From Actinomycetota bacterium (lineage in GTDB: Bacteria; Actinomycetota; Thermoleophilia; Gaiellales; Gaiellaceae): 26,262 nucleotides of DNA. Position numbers and translations under genes: made by a program. The stretch covers positions 1 through 26,262 of the forward strand of contig JACCTK010000316.1 in assembly GCA_013812465.1 (NCBI GenBank), in the 5' to 3' direction. Each line of letters starts with the position of its first letter. The first letter of the stretch is position 1. Shown piece by piece: positions 14,119 to 20,745 of the stretch. Under the pieces are notes generated by a model. The model did no database searches. It had not been told where the DNA came from and saw only the letters and a program-made list of their open reading frames with translations.

Positions 14119-14588
14119 ACGCGAAGACGTACGCGAAGATCCAGAGGCTGCGCAAGGAGTATCCGCGCAGCCGTTCCGCGGTCCTCCCCGCGCTCAGGCT
14201 CGCGCAGGAGGAGTACGGGGGCTGGCTGCCTCCCGAAGCCCTGCGGGACGTGGCCGACGCGCTCGAGGAGACCCCCGCGTATTGCCAGTCGATCGCTTCC
14301 TTCTACGACATGCTCCATCTCGAGCCCGTGGGGAGGCACGTCATCGACGTGTGCACGAACCTCTCCTGCGCGCTCCTCGGAGCGCAAGCGGTCGTCGACG
14401 CGTTCGCGCACGAGCTCGGAGTCGAGCCCGGGGGGACGACGGAGGATGGAGCGTTCACGTTGAGGACGATCGAGTGCGCGGGCGGCTGCGGGCGCGCGCC
14501 GGTCGTGGTCGTCGACCATCGCTACCACGAGCCCGTCCGGCCTGACGACGTGGCCGAGATCGTCGAGGAGATCCGTGGCCGCACCTGA
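14115..14588 (+). CDS. nuoE: NADH-quinone oxidoreductase subunit E
   Basis: A 157-residue NADH-module subunit (24-kDa type) with a thioredoxin-like fold that binds the [2Fe-2S] cluster N1a. Its four ligands follow the family spacing: Cys80 and Cys85 (C-x4-C) in VCTNLSC, and Cys121 and Cys125 (C-x3-C) in ECAGGCG. The N-terminal helical part has the conserved EEYGGWLPPEAL and IASFYDMLHLEPVG. Start GTG 14115 overlaps the nuoD stop by 4 bases. Its own 3' end overlaps nuoF by 14 bases and supplies the nuoF ribosome site. Confidence 0.97.
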   Translation: MNAKTYAKIQRLRKEYPRSRSAVLPALRLAQEEYGGWLPPEALRDVADALEETPAYCQSIASFYDMLHLEPVGRHVIDVCTNLSCALLGAQAVVDAFAHELGVEPGGTTEDGAFTLRTIECAGGCGRAPVVVVDHRYHEPVRPDDVAEIVEEIRGRT

Positions 14589-15891
14589 GCTTCTCACGGC
14601 GGGCACCCCGGAGCACGACCTGACCCGTCTCGACGGGTACCGCGCGGTGGGCGGCTACGAGGCGCTCGCGAAGGCGAGAGCGCTCGAGCCGCAGGCGGTG
14701 ATCGACGAGATCACGGCCGCGACGTTGCGGGGGCGCGGCGGCGCCGGCTTCCCGATGGGGCGCAAGGCCTCGCTCCTCGCCAAGGACACGGGAAAGCCCG
14801 TGTACCTCGTCGTGAACGCCGACGAGTCGGAGCCGGGAGCGTACAAGGATCGCGACGTGATGCGGTTCACGCCGCACCGTCTCATCGAAGGCTGTCTGAT
14901 CACGGCTCATGGAATCGGGTCGCAGAGTGTGTTCATCTACATCCGCGGCGAATACCTCGACGAGTTCGAGGTCATGCGCGCTGCGCTCGACGAGGCGCGA
15001 GGGGCGGGTCTGCTGGGAGGAGTCACGATCGTCCTGCACCGCGGGGCGGGCGCGTACATCTGCGGAGAGGAGACCGCACTTCTCGAATCGCTCGAAGGTC
15101 AGCGCGGCCAGCCGCGGCCGCGGCCGCCTTTCCCGCCGGTGAACGGCCTGTACGGCGCGCCGACGCAGATCAACAACGTGAGCACGATCGCGCTCGTTCC
15201 GAAGGTCATCGAGCTGGGGCCCGAGGCGTTCTCGAAGATCGGCGTCCCCTCCGCGCCGGGGACGGCGGTGTTCTCGTTGTCCGGGAACGTCGAGCGGCCC
15301 GGAAACTACGAGCGCGAGCTCGGAATCACGTTGCGCGAGCTGATCTACGACGTCGCAGGCGGTGTCGCAGGCGGTCGCGAGCTCAAGGCGGTGATCCCCG
15401 GCGGGTCGTCCGTCCCGGTGCTGACCCCGGCGCAGATCGACACGCCGATGGACTACGACTCGATCGGGGCGGCCGGGTCGTTCTTCGGCTCCGCGGCGAT
15501 CATCGTCGTCGACGACCGCTGCTGCATGGTGCAGCTCGCGCTGCGGGCCGCGCAGTTCTACATGTACGAGTCGTGCGGGAAGTGCACGCCCTGTCGCGTC
15601 GGGACGCGCTGGCTCGTCCAGCTCCTGACGAAGCTCGAGGACGGCCGGGCGAGCGTCAGCGACCTCGCGCTTCTCGACGACGTGTGCGACCGCATGCTCG
15701 GCAAGTCGCTCTGCGCGCTCGGAGACTTCGCCGTGTACCCGGTTTCGAGCTATTTTCGCAACTACCGCGACGAGTTCGAGGCGCACCTCGACGGTGCGGG
15801 CTGTCCGTTCGCCGGGTCGTCGTCGATCGAGGGAATCATCGCCCCGGTCGAGCAGCATGCCCACTCGGCGGTCGCAAAGGTGACGGCGTGA
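14575..15891 (+). CDS. nuoF: NADH-quinone oxidoreductase subunit F
   Basis: The 438-residue NADH-oxidising subunit (51-kDa type), which binds NADH, FMN and the [4Fe-4S] cluster N3. The Gly-rich motif GRGGAGFPMGRK (53-64) and VNADESEPGAYKDRD (80-94) form the nucleotide and FMN site; YICGEETALLESLEG follows. The N3 ligands are Cys334, Cys337 and Cys340 in ESCGKCTPCRVG, and Cys380 in KSLCALGDFA. Start GTG 14575 has a strong GAGGAG ribosome site 4 bases upstream, inside nuoE. The gene ends within the left arm of a 13-bp inverted repeat that fills the gap to nuoG. Confidence 0.98.
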   Translation: MAAPELLTAGTPEHDLTRLDGYRAVGGYEALAKARALEPQAVIDEITAATLRGRGGAGFPMGRKASLLAKDTGKPVYLVVNADESEPGAYKDRDVMRFTPHRLIEGCLITAHGIGSQSVFIYIRGEYLDEFEVMRAALDEARGAGLLGGVTIVLHRGAGAYICGEETALLESLEGQRGQPRPRPPFPPVNGLYGAPTQINNVSTIALVPKVIELGPEAFSKIGVPSAPGTAVFSLSGNVERPGNYERELGITLRELIYDVAGGVAGGRELKAVIPGGSSVPVLTPAQIDTPMDYDSIGAAGSFFGSAAIIVVDDRCCMVQLALRAAQFYMYESCGKCTPCRVGTRWLVQLLTKLEDGRASVSDLALLDDVCDRMLGKSLCALGDFAVYPVSSYFRNYRDEFEAHLDGAGCPFAGSSSIEGIIAPVEQHAHSAVAKVTA

Positions 15892-15924
15892 CAACGCTTG
15901 CAACTAATCGCTGCAAGCGTTGTC
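15890..15924 (+). promoter_or_regulatory. Perfect 13-bp stem-loop between nuoF and nuoG
   Basis: Inverted repeat 15890-15902 with 15912-15924, loop of 9 bases. It starts inside the nuoF stop codon and ends directly before the AGGAGG ribosome site of nuoG (15925-15930). No U-tract follows and the operon continues, so an mRNA-processing, stability or attenuation role is likelier than full termination. Confidence 0.65.
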
Positions 15925-15937
15925 AGGAGGCTGCGGC

Positions 15938-18208
15938 ATGAGTTCGAACGAGGTCGTGTCCGTCACGGTCGACGACCGCGTCGTCCGGGTTCCGAAGGGC
16001 ACCGGGGTCGTCGAGGCGGCGCTCGCGGCCGGGATCGAGATTCCGGTCTTCTGCTACGAGCCGCGGCTCGGGCCACCGGTGGGCGCATGCCGGATGTGCC
16101 TGGTCGAGATCGAGGGGATCCCGAAGATCCAGGCGGGCTGCACCCTGACTGTGTCGGAGGGGATGATCGTGCGCACCGCGGCCACTTCGGCCAAAGCCGC
16201 CGAGGGGCAGGAAGCGACGCTCGAGTTCATCCTCGTCAACCACCCGCTCGACTGCCCCGTCTGCGACAAGGGCGGCGAGTGCCCGCTCCAGGACTTGACG
16301 TTTCGCTACGGCCCGGGGTCGAGCCGGATGAGGTTCTCCAAGATGACGTTCGACAAGCCGATCCCGATCTCGCCTCTCATCGCGCTCGACCGCGAGCGCT
16401 GCATCCTCTGCTACCGCTGCACGCGCTTCTCCGAGGAGGTCGCCGAAGACGGTCAGCTCATCGCGCGCAACCGGGGTGCGCGCAGCGAGATCGCGACGTT
16501 CGAAGACGAGCCGTATCGATCGGCGTTCTCAGGCAACGTCGTCGAGCTCTGCCCCGTTGGCGCGCTCACCTCGACGCTCTACCGCTTCGAAGCCCGGCCG
16601 TGGGAGATCCAGGACGTGCCGACGGTCTGCACGGGCTGTCCGACCGGATGCAACATCACCGCCACGATCCGCGAGGGCAAGGTGAAGCGGATCCTGAGCC
16701 GCAACCATCCGGAGATCGACCGCGGCTGGCTCTGCGACAAGGGGCGTTTCACGTATCCCCACCTGCGCGCGGAGGACCGGATCACGACGCCGCTCCGGCG
16801 CGGACCGAAGGGGCTCGCCGAGATCTCGTGGGACGAGGCGCTCGACGAGCTGGAGGCGCTTCTGCGCGAAGGAGAGGGCGGAATCGTCACCGCGCTCTCG
16901 GGTTCGGAGACGATGGAGCTCGCATACGCGCTCGGTCGGCTCCTGCGTAGCGGACTCGGCGCGCACTCCGCGGTGCTGCCCGAGGCGACGTCGGGCGCGC
17001 TCGACGCCTTCCGTCTGCCACTCTCGGCGATCGCCGATGCGGAGCTCGTCGTCGTCGTCGGAGACGATCCCGTAGCGGAGCGCGCGCCGATCGTCGAGCT
17101 CTGGATGAAGGAGGCGCGTCGTCGCGGCGCGGAGATCGTCGTCCACTCGCCCACGGGTTCCGTCCAGACCGAGCCGGGTGGAGCGACGGCGCTGTGCGCG
17201 AGCCTCGCGGAGCCGCAAAGCGCTCTCGGACGCAGGCTCAGGGAAGCCGAGCGTGCGGTGCTCGTCTGGTCGGGCCCGGGCGGCGGAGGTGGCGCGCGCA
17301 TCGCCGAGCTCGCGCAAGCGCTCGGCTTCCAGGCGAAGCCGGGGTGCGGCGCCTTTCACCTACCCACGACGCCCGACGGGAACGGCGTCGCCGCCGCCTG
17401 GGCGGTGGCGGCGGACGAAGACGAGGCGAATCCCGAGCCGATCCGGCTCCTCATCGTGTCCGGTGACGAGGCCGCGGCCGACCCGGCCGTACGGGCGCTC
17501 GCGGAGGAGGCGGAACGGGTCGTCGCCCTGACGATGTTCCTCGAGCTCGCCGCCGGCTGGGCCGACCTCGTCATCCCCGCGACGGGTGCGCTCGAGCGGG
17601 AAGGGACGACGATGAACCTCGAGGGGCGGGTGCAGCGGCTGCGCCGCGCAGTGCCGCCGCCGTGCCCCGACGAGCTGGCGTGGATCAGCAAGCTCGGCGA
17701 GCGGTTCGGTCTCGAGCTTCCTCCCCGGGCGACCGGAGTCTTCGACGAGCTGTCCGCGCAGCTCTTTCGGGATCTCACGCTCGAGGACCTGGGCCTGCAC
17801 GCTCCGCTCGCCGCGAGGCAGCCGTACGAGCCGCCCGATGCCGCGGCCGCTCGGGCGCCGGAGCCGCTCGTGGAGCCGGCGGACGAGCACTTCGTCGGCG
17901 AGCTTCGGCTCCAGCGGTACCGGCCGCTCTTCTCCGGCCCGGCGGTCGAGCGCGTGCCGGAGCTCGCCTTCCAGCGCCCCTCAGCGGAGGTCGAGCTTTC
18001 GCCGGTGGACGCCGAACGGCGCGGAATCGCGACCGGCGACGCCGTGCTCATACGGTCGAACGGCACCTCCGTCGAGCTCCGTGCGCGGGTCTCGCGACGG
18101 CTCGTCGCCGGTGTCGCGCGTGTGGCCGACGAGCACGCGGCCGATCTGCACCCGGCTGTCGAGGTCGTTGCCATTCCGCTGCGCGGAATGGTTAGTGGGG
18201 AGGAATAG
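15938..18208 (+). CDS. nuoG: NADH-quinone oxidoreductase subunit G
   Basis: The 756-residue large NADH-module subunit (75-kDa type). Ligands for four clusters are visible: N1b [2Fe-2S] at Cys39, 51, 54 and 68; N5 at His102, Cys106, 109 and 115 (HPLDCPVCDKGGEC); N4 at Cys155, 158, 161 and 205; and the off-path N7 at Cys231, 234, 238 and 266 (CTGCPTGC and WLCDKG). N7 is kept only in some bacteria. The rest (about 270-756) is the molybdopterin-oxidoreductase-like domain without cofactor motifs, and it ends in an aspartate-decarboxylase-like barrel. Start ATG 15938 is set by AGGAGG 7 bases upstream. The final codons form a 9-bp hairpin, and nuoH begins 2 bases after the stop. Confidence 0.98.
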   Translation: MSSNEVVSVTVDDRVVRVPKGTGVVEAALAAGIEIPVFCYEPRLGPPVGACRMCLVEIEGIPKIQAGCTLTVSEGMIVRTAATSAKAAEGQEATLEFILVNHPLDCPVCDKGGECPLQDLTFRYGPGSSRMRFSKMTFDKPIPISPLIALDRERCILCYRCTRFSEEVAEDGQLIARNRGARSEIATFEDEPYRSAFSGNVVELCPVGALTSTLYRFEARPWEIQDVPTVCTGCPTGCNITATIREGKVKRILSRNHPEIDRGWLCDKGRFTYPHLRAEDRITTPLRRGPKGLAEISWDEALDELEALLREGEGGIVTALSGSETMELAYALGRLLRSGLGAHSAVLPEATSGALDAFRLPLSAIADAELVVVVGDDPVAERAPIVELWMKEARRRGAEIVVHSPTGSVQTEPGGATALCASLAEPQSALGRRLREAERAVLVWSGPGGGGGARIAELAQALGFQAKPGCGAFHLPTTPDGNGVAAAWAVAADEDEANPEPIRLLIVSGDEAAADPAVRALAEEAERVVALTMFLELAAGWADLVIPATGALEREGTTMNLEGRVQRLRRAVPPPCPDELAWISKLGERFGLELPPRATGVFDELSAQLFRDLTLEDLGLHAPLAARQPYEPPDAAAARAPEPLVEPADEHFVGELRLQRYRPLFSGPAVERVPELAFQRPSAEVELSPVDAERRGIATGDAVLIRSNGTSVELRARVSRRLVAGVARVADEHAADLHPAVEVVAIPLRGMVSGEE

Positions 18209-18262
18209 CGATGGGCTGGGCATCCCTCCTAACCACTTCGAGCCCGTTAGGGGTCGAAGTGG
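18171..18262 (+). promoter_or_regulatory. Cluster of three inverted repeats across the nuoG/nuoH junction
   Basis: First stem: 18171-18179 with 18183-18191 (9 bp, 3-base loop), in the last nuoG codons. Second: GGTTAG 18190-18195 with CTAACC 18229-18234, enclosing the nuoH ribosome site and ATG; the adjoining GGAGG and TCCCTCC can extend it imperfectly. Third: 18233-18241 with 18254-18262 (9 bp), inside nuoH codons. The second stem would hide the nuoH start unless ribosomes finishing nuoG open it. Confidence 0.5.
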
Positions 18263-19251
18263 CTTGGTGGGTGAGCCTGACCCAGGCCTTCGTGATCATC
18301 AACCTCGTCCTCGTGACCTTCGCCTACCTCACTCTCGCGGAGCGGAAGGTGATGGCGAGAATGCAGCTCCGCTACGGGCCCAACCGCGTAGGACCGTACG
18401 GCCTTTTGCAGCCGATCGCGGACCTGCTCAAGCTGCTCAACAAGGAGAGCTTCTTCCCGGCCGCTGCGATCGACTGGCTCTACCTGCTCGCGCCGTTTGT
18501 CGCGGCCTTCACGGCGCTCACCACTTTCTCGGTGATCCCCTTCGGGCCGGGGTGGACCGTCGGCGGCGTTTACATCCCAGGGCAGGTCGCGGACGTTCCG
18601 ATCGCGCTCATCCTGATCTTCGCGATCGGCTCCGTGGGCATCTACGGATTCATCATGGGCGGCTGGGCGTCGGACTCGAAGTACGCGCTGCTCGGGGCGA
18701 TGCGGACCTGCGCGCAGCTCGTCTCGTACGAGGTCTCGCTCGCGCTCTCTGTCCTCGGCGTCGTGATCATGGCCGAGTCGCTCTCGTTGACGGACATCGT
18801 CGCGGCCCAGCACGACACGATCTGGTATGCCGTTCCGCAGTTCGTCGGGCTCGTCGTCTTTCTGCTCGCAGGCACCGCGGAGACCGCGCGCGCCCCGTTC
18901 GACCTCCCCGAGGCCGAGCAGGAGCTCGTCGCCGGGTACCACACGGAGTACGGCGGGATGCGCTTCGGGCTCTTCACCATGTCCGAGTACATCAACCTGA
19001 TCACGCTTTCCGGCCTCTGCATCACGCTCTTCCTCGGGGGCTGGCACGGGCCCGGCTGGGACGGCCCCACGTGGCTCGGGCCGATCTGGTTCCTGGCGAA
19101 GCTCGCGGTGCTGCTCTACGTGTTCATCTGGATGCGGACGACCCTTCCGCGCCTGCGCTACGACCAGCTCATGCGCTTCGGATGGAAGATTCTCCTGCCG
19201 GTGGCGACGCTCAACGCGGTCGTCACCGCCGTCGTGGTGGTGGCCGTCTAG
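18211..19251 (+). CDS. nuoH: NADH-quinone oxidoreductase subunit H
   Basis: A 346-residue, eight-helix membrane subunit (ND1 type) that forms the entrance of the quinone chamber and links the peripheral and membrane arms. Conserved cytosolic loops are present: TLAERKVMARMQLRYGPNRVG (about 41-61), LLQPIADLLKLLNKE (65-79), and the acidic quinone loop PFDLPEAEQELVAGYHTEYGG. Start ATG 18211 follows GGAGGAATAGCG. The N-terminal codons carry a 9-bp hairpin. The stop is immediately followed by the nuoI start, with no gap. Confidence 0.98.
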   Translation: MGWASLLTTSSPLGVEVAWWVSLTQAFVIINLVLVTFAYLTLAERKVMARMQLRYGPNRVGPYGLLQPIADLLKLLNKESFFPAAAIDWLYLLAPFVAAFTALTTFSVIPFGPGWTVGGVYIPGQVADVPIALILIFAIGSVGIYGFIMGGWASDSKYALLGAMRTCAQLVSYEVSLALSVLGVVIMAESLSLTDIVAAQHDTIWYAVPQFVGLVVFLLAGTAETARAPFDLPEAEQELVAGYHTEYGGMRFGLFTMSEYINLITLSGLCITLFLGGWHGPGWDGPTWLGPIWFLAKLAVLLYVFIWMRTTLPRLRYDQLMRFGWKILLPVATLNAVVTAVVVVAV

Positions 19252-19746
19252 GTGCCGCAGCCGCTCGACACCTTCAAGGGCTTCGCGGTTACCTTCCGGC
19301 AGATCTTCCGAAAGCCGATCACGCAGCAGTACCCCGACTACAAGCGCCCGGTGTACCCGCGCTTCCGCGGGCGGCACCGGCTGCACCGGCACGAGGACGG
19401 GCTCGAGAAGTGCGTCGGGTGCTCGCTCTGCGCGGCCGCGTGCCCCGCCGACTGCATTCGTGTCGTGGCTGCCGAGAACACCGCGGACAACCGCGTCTCG
19501 CCGGGCGAGCGTTACGCGCGCATCTACGAGATCAACATGAGCCGCTGCATCTTCTGCGGCTACTGCGAGCTCGCGTGCCCGTTCGACGCGATCACCCTCG
19601 GCAACGAGTTCGAGATCGCGGAGTACTCCCGCGACGACCTCATCTACACGAAGGACATGCTGCTCGCCGAGCCGATCAAGCGCGTGCCCGTCGCCGACCC
19701 CAAGCGGTTCGACACTCCCGTGCCCGCCTACAAGAGCGAGTCGTAG
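19252..19746 (+). CDS. nuoI: NADH-quinone oxidoreductase subunit I
   Basis: A 164-residue ferredoxin-like subunit with two [4Fe-4S] clusters, N6a and N6b, which pass electrons from the NADH module to NuoB. The ligand sets are Cys54, 57, 60 and 64 ([12 protein letters not shown]) and Cys99, 102, 105 and 109 ([12 protein letters not shown]). The extra Cys68 after the first set is not a usual ligand. An amphipathic N-terminus (residues 5-25) would lie on the membrane surface. Start GTG 19252 abuts the nuoH stop; the stop shares one base with the nuoJ GTG. Confidence 0.98.
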   Translation: MPQPLDTFKGFAVTFRQIFRKPITQQYPDYKRPVYPRFRGRHRLHRHEDGLEKCVGCSLCAAACPADCIRVVAAENTADNRVSPGERYARIYEINMSRCIFCGYCELACPFDAITLGNEFEIAEYSRDDLIYTKDMLLAEPIKRVPVADPKRFDTPVPAYKSES

Positions 19747-20303
19747 TGGGCAACTTCCTGGTCTGGGTCGTCTGGTTCCTGGCCGCGGGGGGCTGCCTTG
19801 CGAGCGGTGCCGCGGTCGTCAGCCTCCAGAACCCGTTCTACTCCGCGCTCGCGCTCATCGGGAACCTCGCTTCGCTCGCCGTCCTCTACCTGCTCGTCTC
19901 GGCGGAGTTTCTCGCCGCCGCCCAGGTGCTCGTGTACGCGGGGGCGGTCATGGTCATGTTCCTCTTCGTCATCGCCTACCTGGGAGGACGGGCGGATTCG
20001 CCCTGGGCGGGTGGGCCGCCGCTGCTACGCACCGCAGCCGTCGTCGCCGCAGTCGCGATCCTCGTAGAGGTCGTCGTCGTCCTCGGGCTCGCGTGGGGCG
20101 ACAACCTCTCCGAGCCGGCACGGGTCTCGGACACCTTCGGCAGCCCCGGCGAGATCGGCGAGCTCTTCCTCACCGACCACCTGCTCGCGTTCGAGATCAC
20201 CTCGATCGTCCTCCTCGTGGCCGCAATCGGCGGCGTCGTGCTCGGGACGACCCACGACAAGGAACCGGGCACGGCGGCAACCGTCGACGAGGAGCGCGCG
20301 TGA
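19746..20303 (+). CDS. nuoJ: NADH-quinone oxidoreductase subunit J
   Basis: A 185-residue, five-helix membrane subunit (ND6 type). The third helix contains EFLAAAQVLVYAGAVMVMFLFVI, the segment whose pi-bulge takes part in coupling quinone reduction to proton pumping. The last part after residue 165 is a short charged tail ending TVDEERA. Start GTG 19746 overlaps the nuoI stop by one base. Unlike every other junction in the operon, a 133-bp spacer separates it from nuoK; the GAGGAG in the last nuoJ codons is placed to serve a small ORF starting at 20300. Confidence 0.97.
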   Translation: MGNFLVWVVWFLAAGGCLASGAAVVSLQNPFYSALALIGNLASLAVLYLLVSAEFLAAAQVLVYAGAVMVMFLFVIAYLGGRADSPWAGGPPLLRTAAVVAAVAILVEVVVVLGLAWGDNLSEPARVSDTFGSPGEIGELFLTDHLLAFEITSIVLLVAAIGGVVLGTTHDKEPGTAATVDEERA

Positions 20304-20440
20304 GCGGCGTAGGCTCGACGGAGCCGCCAGCCGGCGTAGGCTCGACGCAGCCGGCACAAGAGCGCAGGCGGCGGCTTGGCCGGCGCCGGAGCGGGAACAC
20401 GAGCGGAGCGCCGGCAAAGCCTGCGCGGGAGCGGGTATGA
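20300..20440 (+). CDS. Candidate small ORF between nuoJ and nuoK (46 codons)
   Basis: Not a recognised family. GTG 20300 overlaps the nuoJ stop as GTGA and has GAGGAG at 20289-20294, 5 bases upstream; the TGA at 20438-20440 overlaps the nuoK ATG as ATGA. The encoded peptide has an N-terminal two-copy 9-residue repeat (GVGSTEPPA, GVGSTQPAQ) and a strongly basic second half (ERRRRLGRRRSGN). It has no hydrophobic segment. The perfect coupling at both ends and the ribosome site argue for translation. Against it: the stretch is built from a DNA repeat and a stem-loop, and its third-codon-position GC looks lower than in neighbouring genes. Translation through it may serve only to bring ribosomes to nuoK. 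Confidence 0.35.
   Translation: MSGVGSTEPPAGVGSTQPAQERRRRLGRRRSGNTSGAPAKPARERV
20305..20353. repeat. Two 22-bp direct repeats in the nuoJ-nuoK spacer
   Basis: CGGCGTAGGCTCGACG-S-AGCCG at 20305-20326 and 20332-20353 differ at one base and have a 27-bp period (nine codons). Each contains a small internal dyad (GGCT...AGCC) and the -10-like hexamer TAGGCT, the same hexamer as in the nuoA promoter. Confidence 0.8.
20362..20426 (+). repeat. Long imperfect stem-loop upstream of nuoK
   Basis: Pairs 20379-20386 with 20408-20415 (8 bp), then after one mismatch 20373-20377 with 20417-20421 (5 bp), then after a 6-base bulge 20362-20366 with 20422-20426 (5 bp); loop of 21 bases. It ends 10 bases before the nuoK ATG. 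With the 22-bp repeats it fills the spacer. Confidence 0.6.
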
Positions 20441-20745
20441 GCGGGCCGGGGATCGGCTGGTACTTGATCGTCGCGGCGATCCTGTTCGCCACAGGCGCGC
20501 TGGGCGTGATGATGCGACGGAGCCCGCTCATCGTGCTGCTCTCGCTCGAGATCATGCTGAACGCGGGAAACCTCGCCCTCATCGCCTTCTCGCGCCAGGC
20601 GGGCGCGCTCGACGGCCAGGTGTTCGCGCTCGCGGTGATGGCGGTCGCCGCGGGCGAGGTCGCCGTCGGCCTCGGGCTCATCGTCGCCATGGCCCGGCGC
20701 GGAGTCGCACTCGACGTCGACCAGGCGACCGCACTCCGCGGCTAG
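20437..20745 (+). CDS. nuoK: NADH-quinone oxidoreductase subunit K
   Basis: A 102-residue, three-helix membrane subunit (ND4L type) at the junction with the antiporter-like subunits. The two membrane glutamates needed for proton transfer are present, in helix 2 (LLSLEIMLNAGNLALIAFS) and helix 3 (VAAGEVAVGLGLIVA). Start ATG 20437 overlaps the stop of the small upstream ORF as ATGA. GGGAG 8 bases upstream is a modest ribosome site. The nuoL ATG follows the stop with no gap. Confidence 0.97.
   Translation: MSGPGIGWYLIVAAILFATGALGVMMRRSPLIVLLSLEIMLNAGNLALIAFSRQAGALDGQVFALAVMAVAAGEVAVGLGLIVAMARRGVALDVDQATALRG

Noticed and set aside
14455..15903. A 482-codon minus-strand frame opposite nuoF
   Set aside because: Shadow frame; NuoF on the plus strand has all NADH, FMN and cluster motifs.
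15890..15924. Full transcription terminator between nuoF and nuoG
   Set aside because: No U-tract, nuoG has its ribosome site immediately after, and the operon continues; partial termination remains possible.
20310..20342. TAGGCT hexamers in the nuoJ-nuoK repeats as true promoters for nuoK-N
   Set aside because: No -35 or extended TG element accompanies them (the preceding bases are GGCG), so they are more likely part of the repeat; not excluded.
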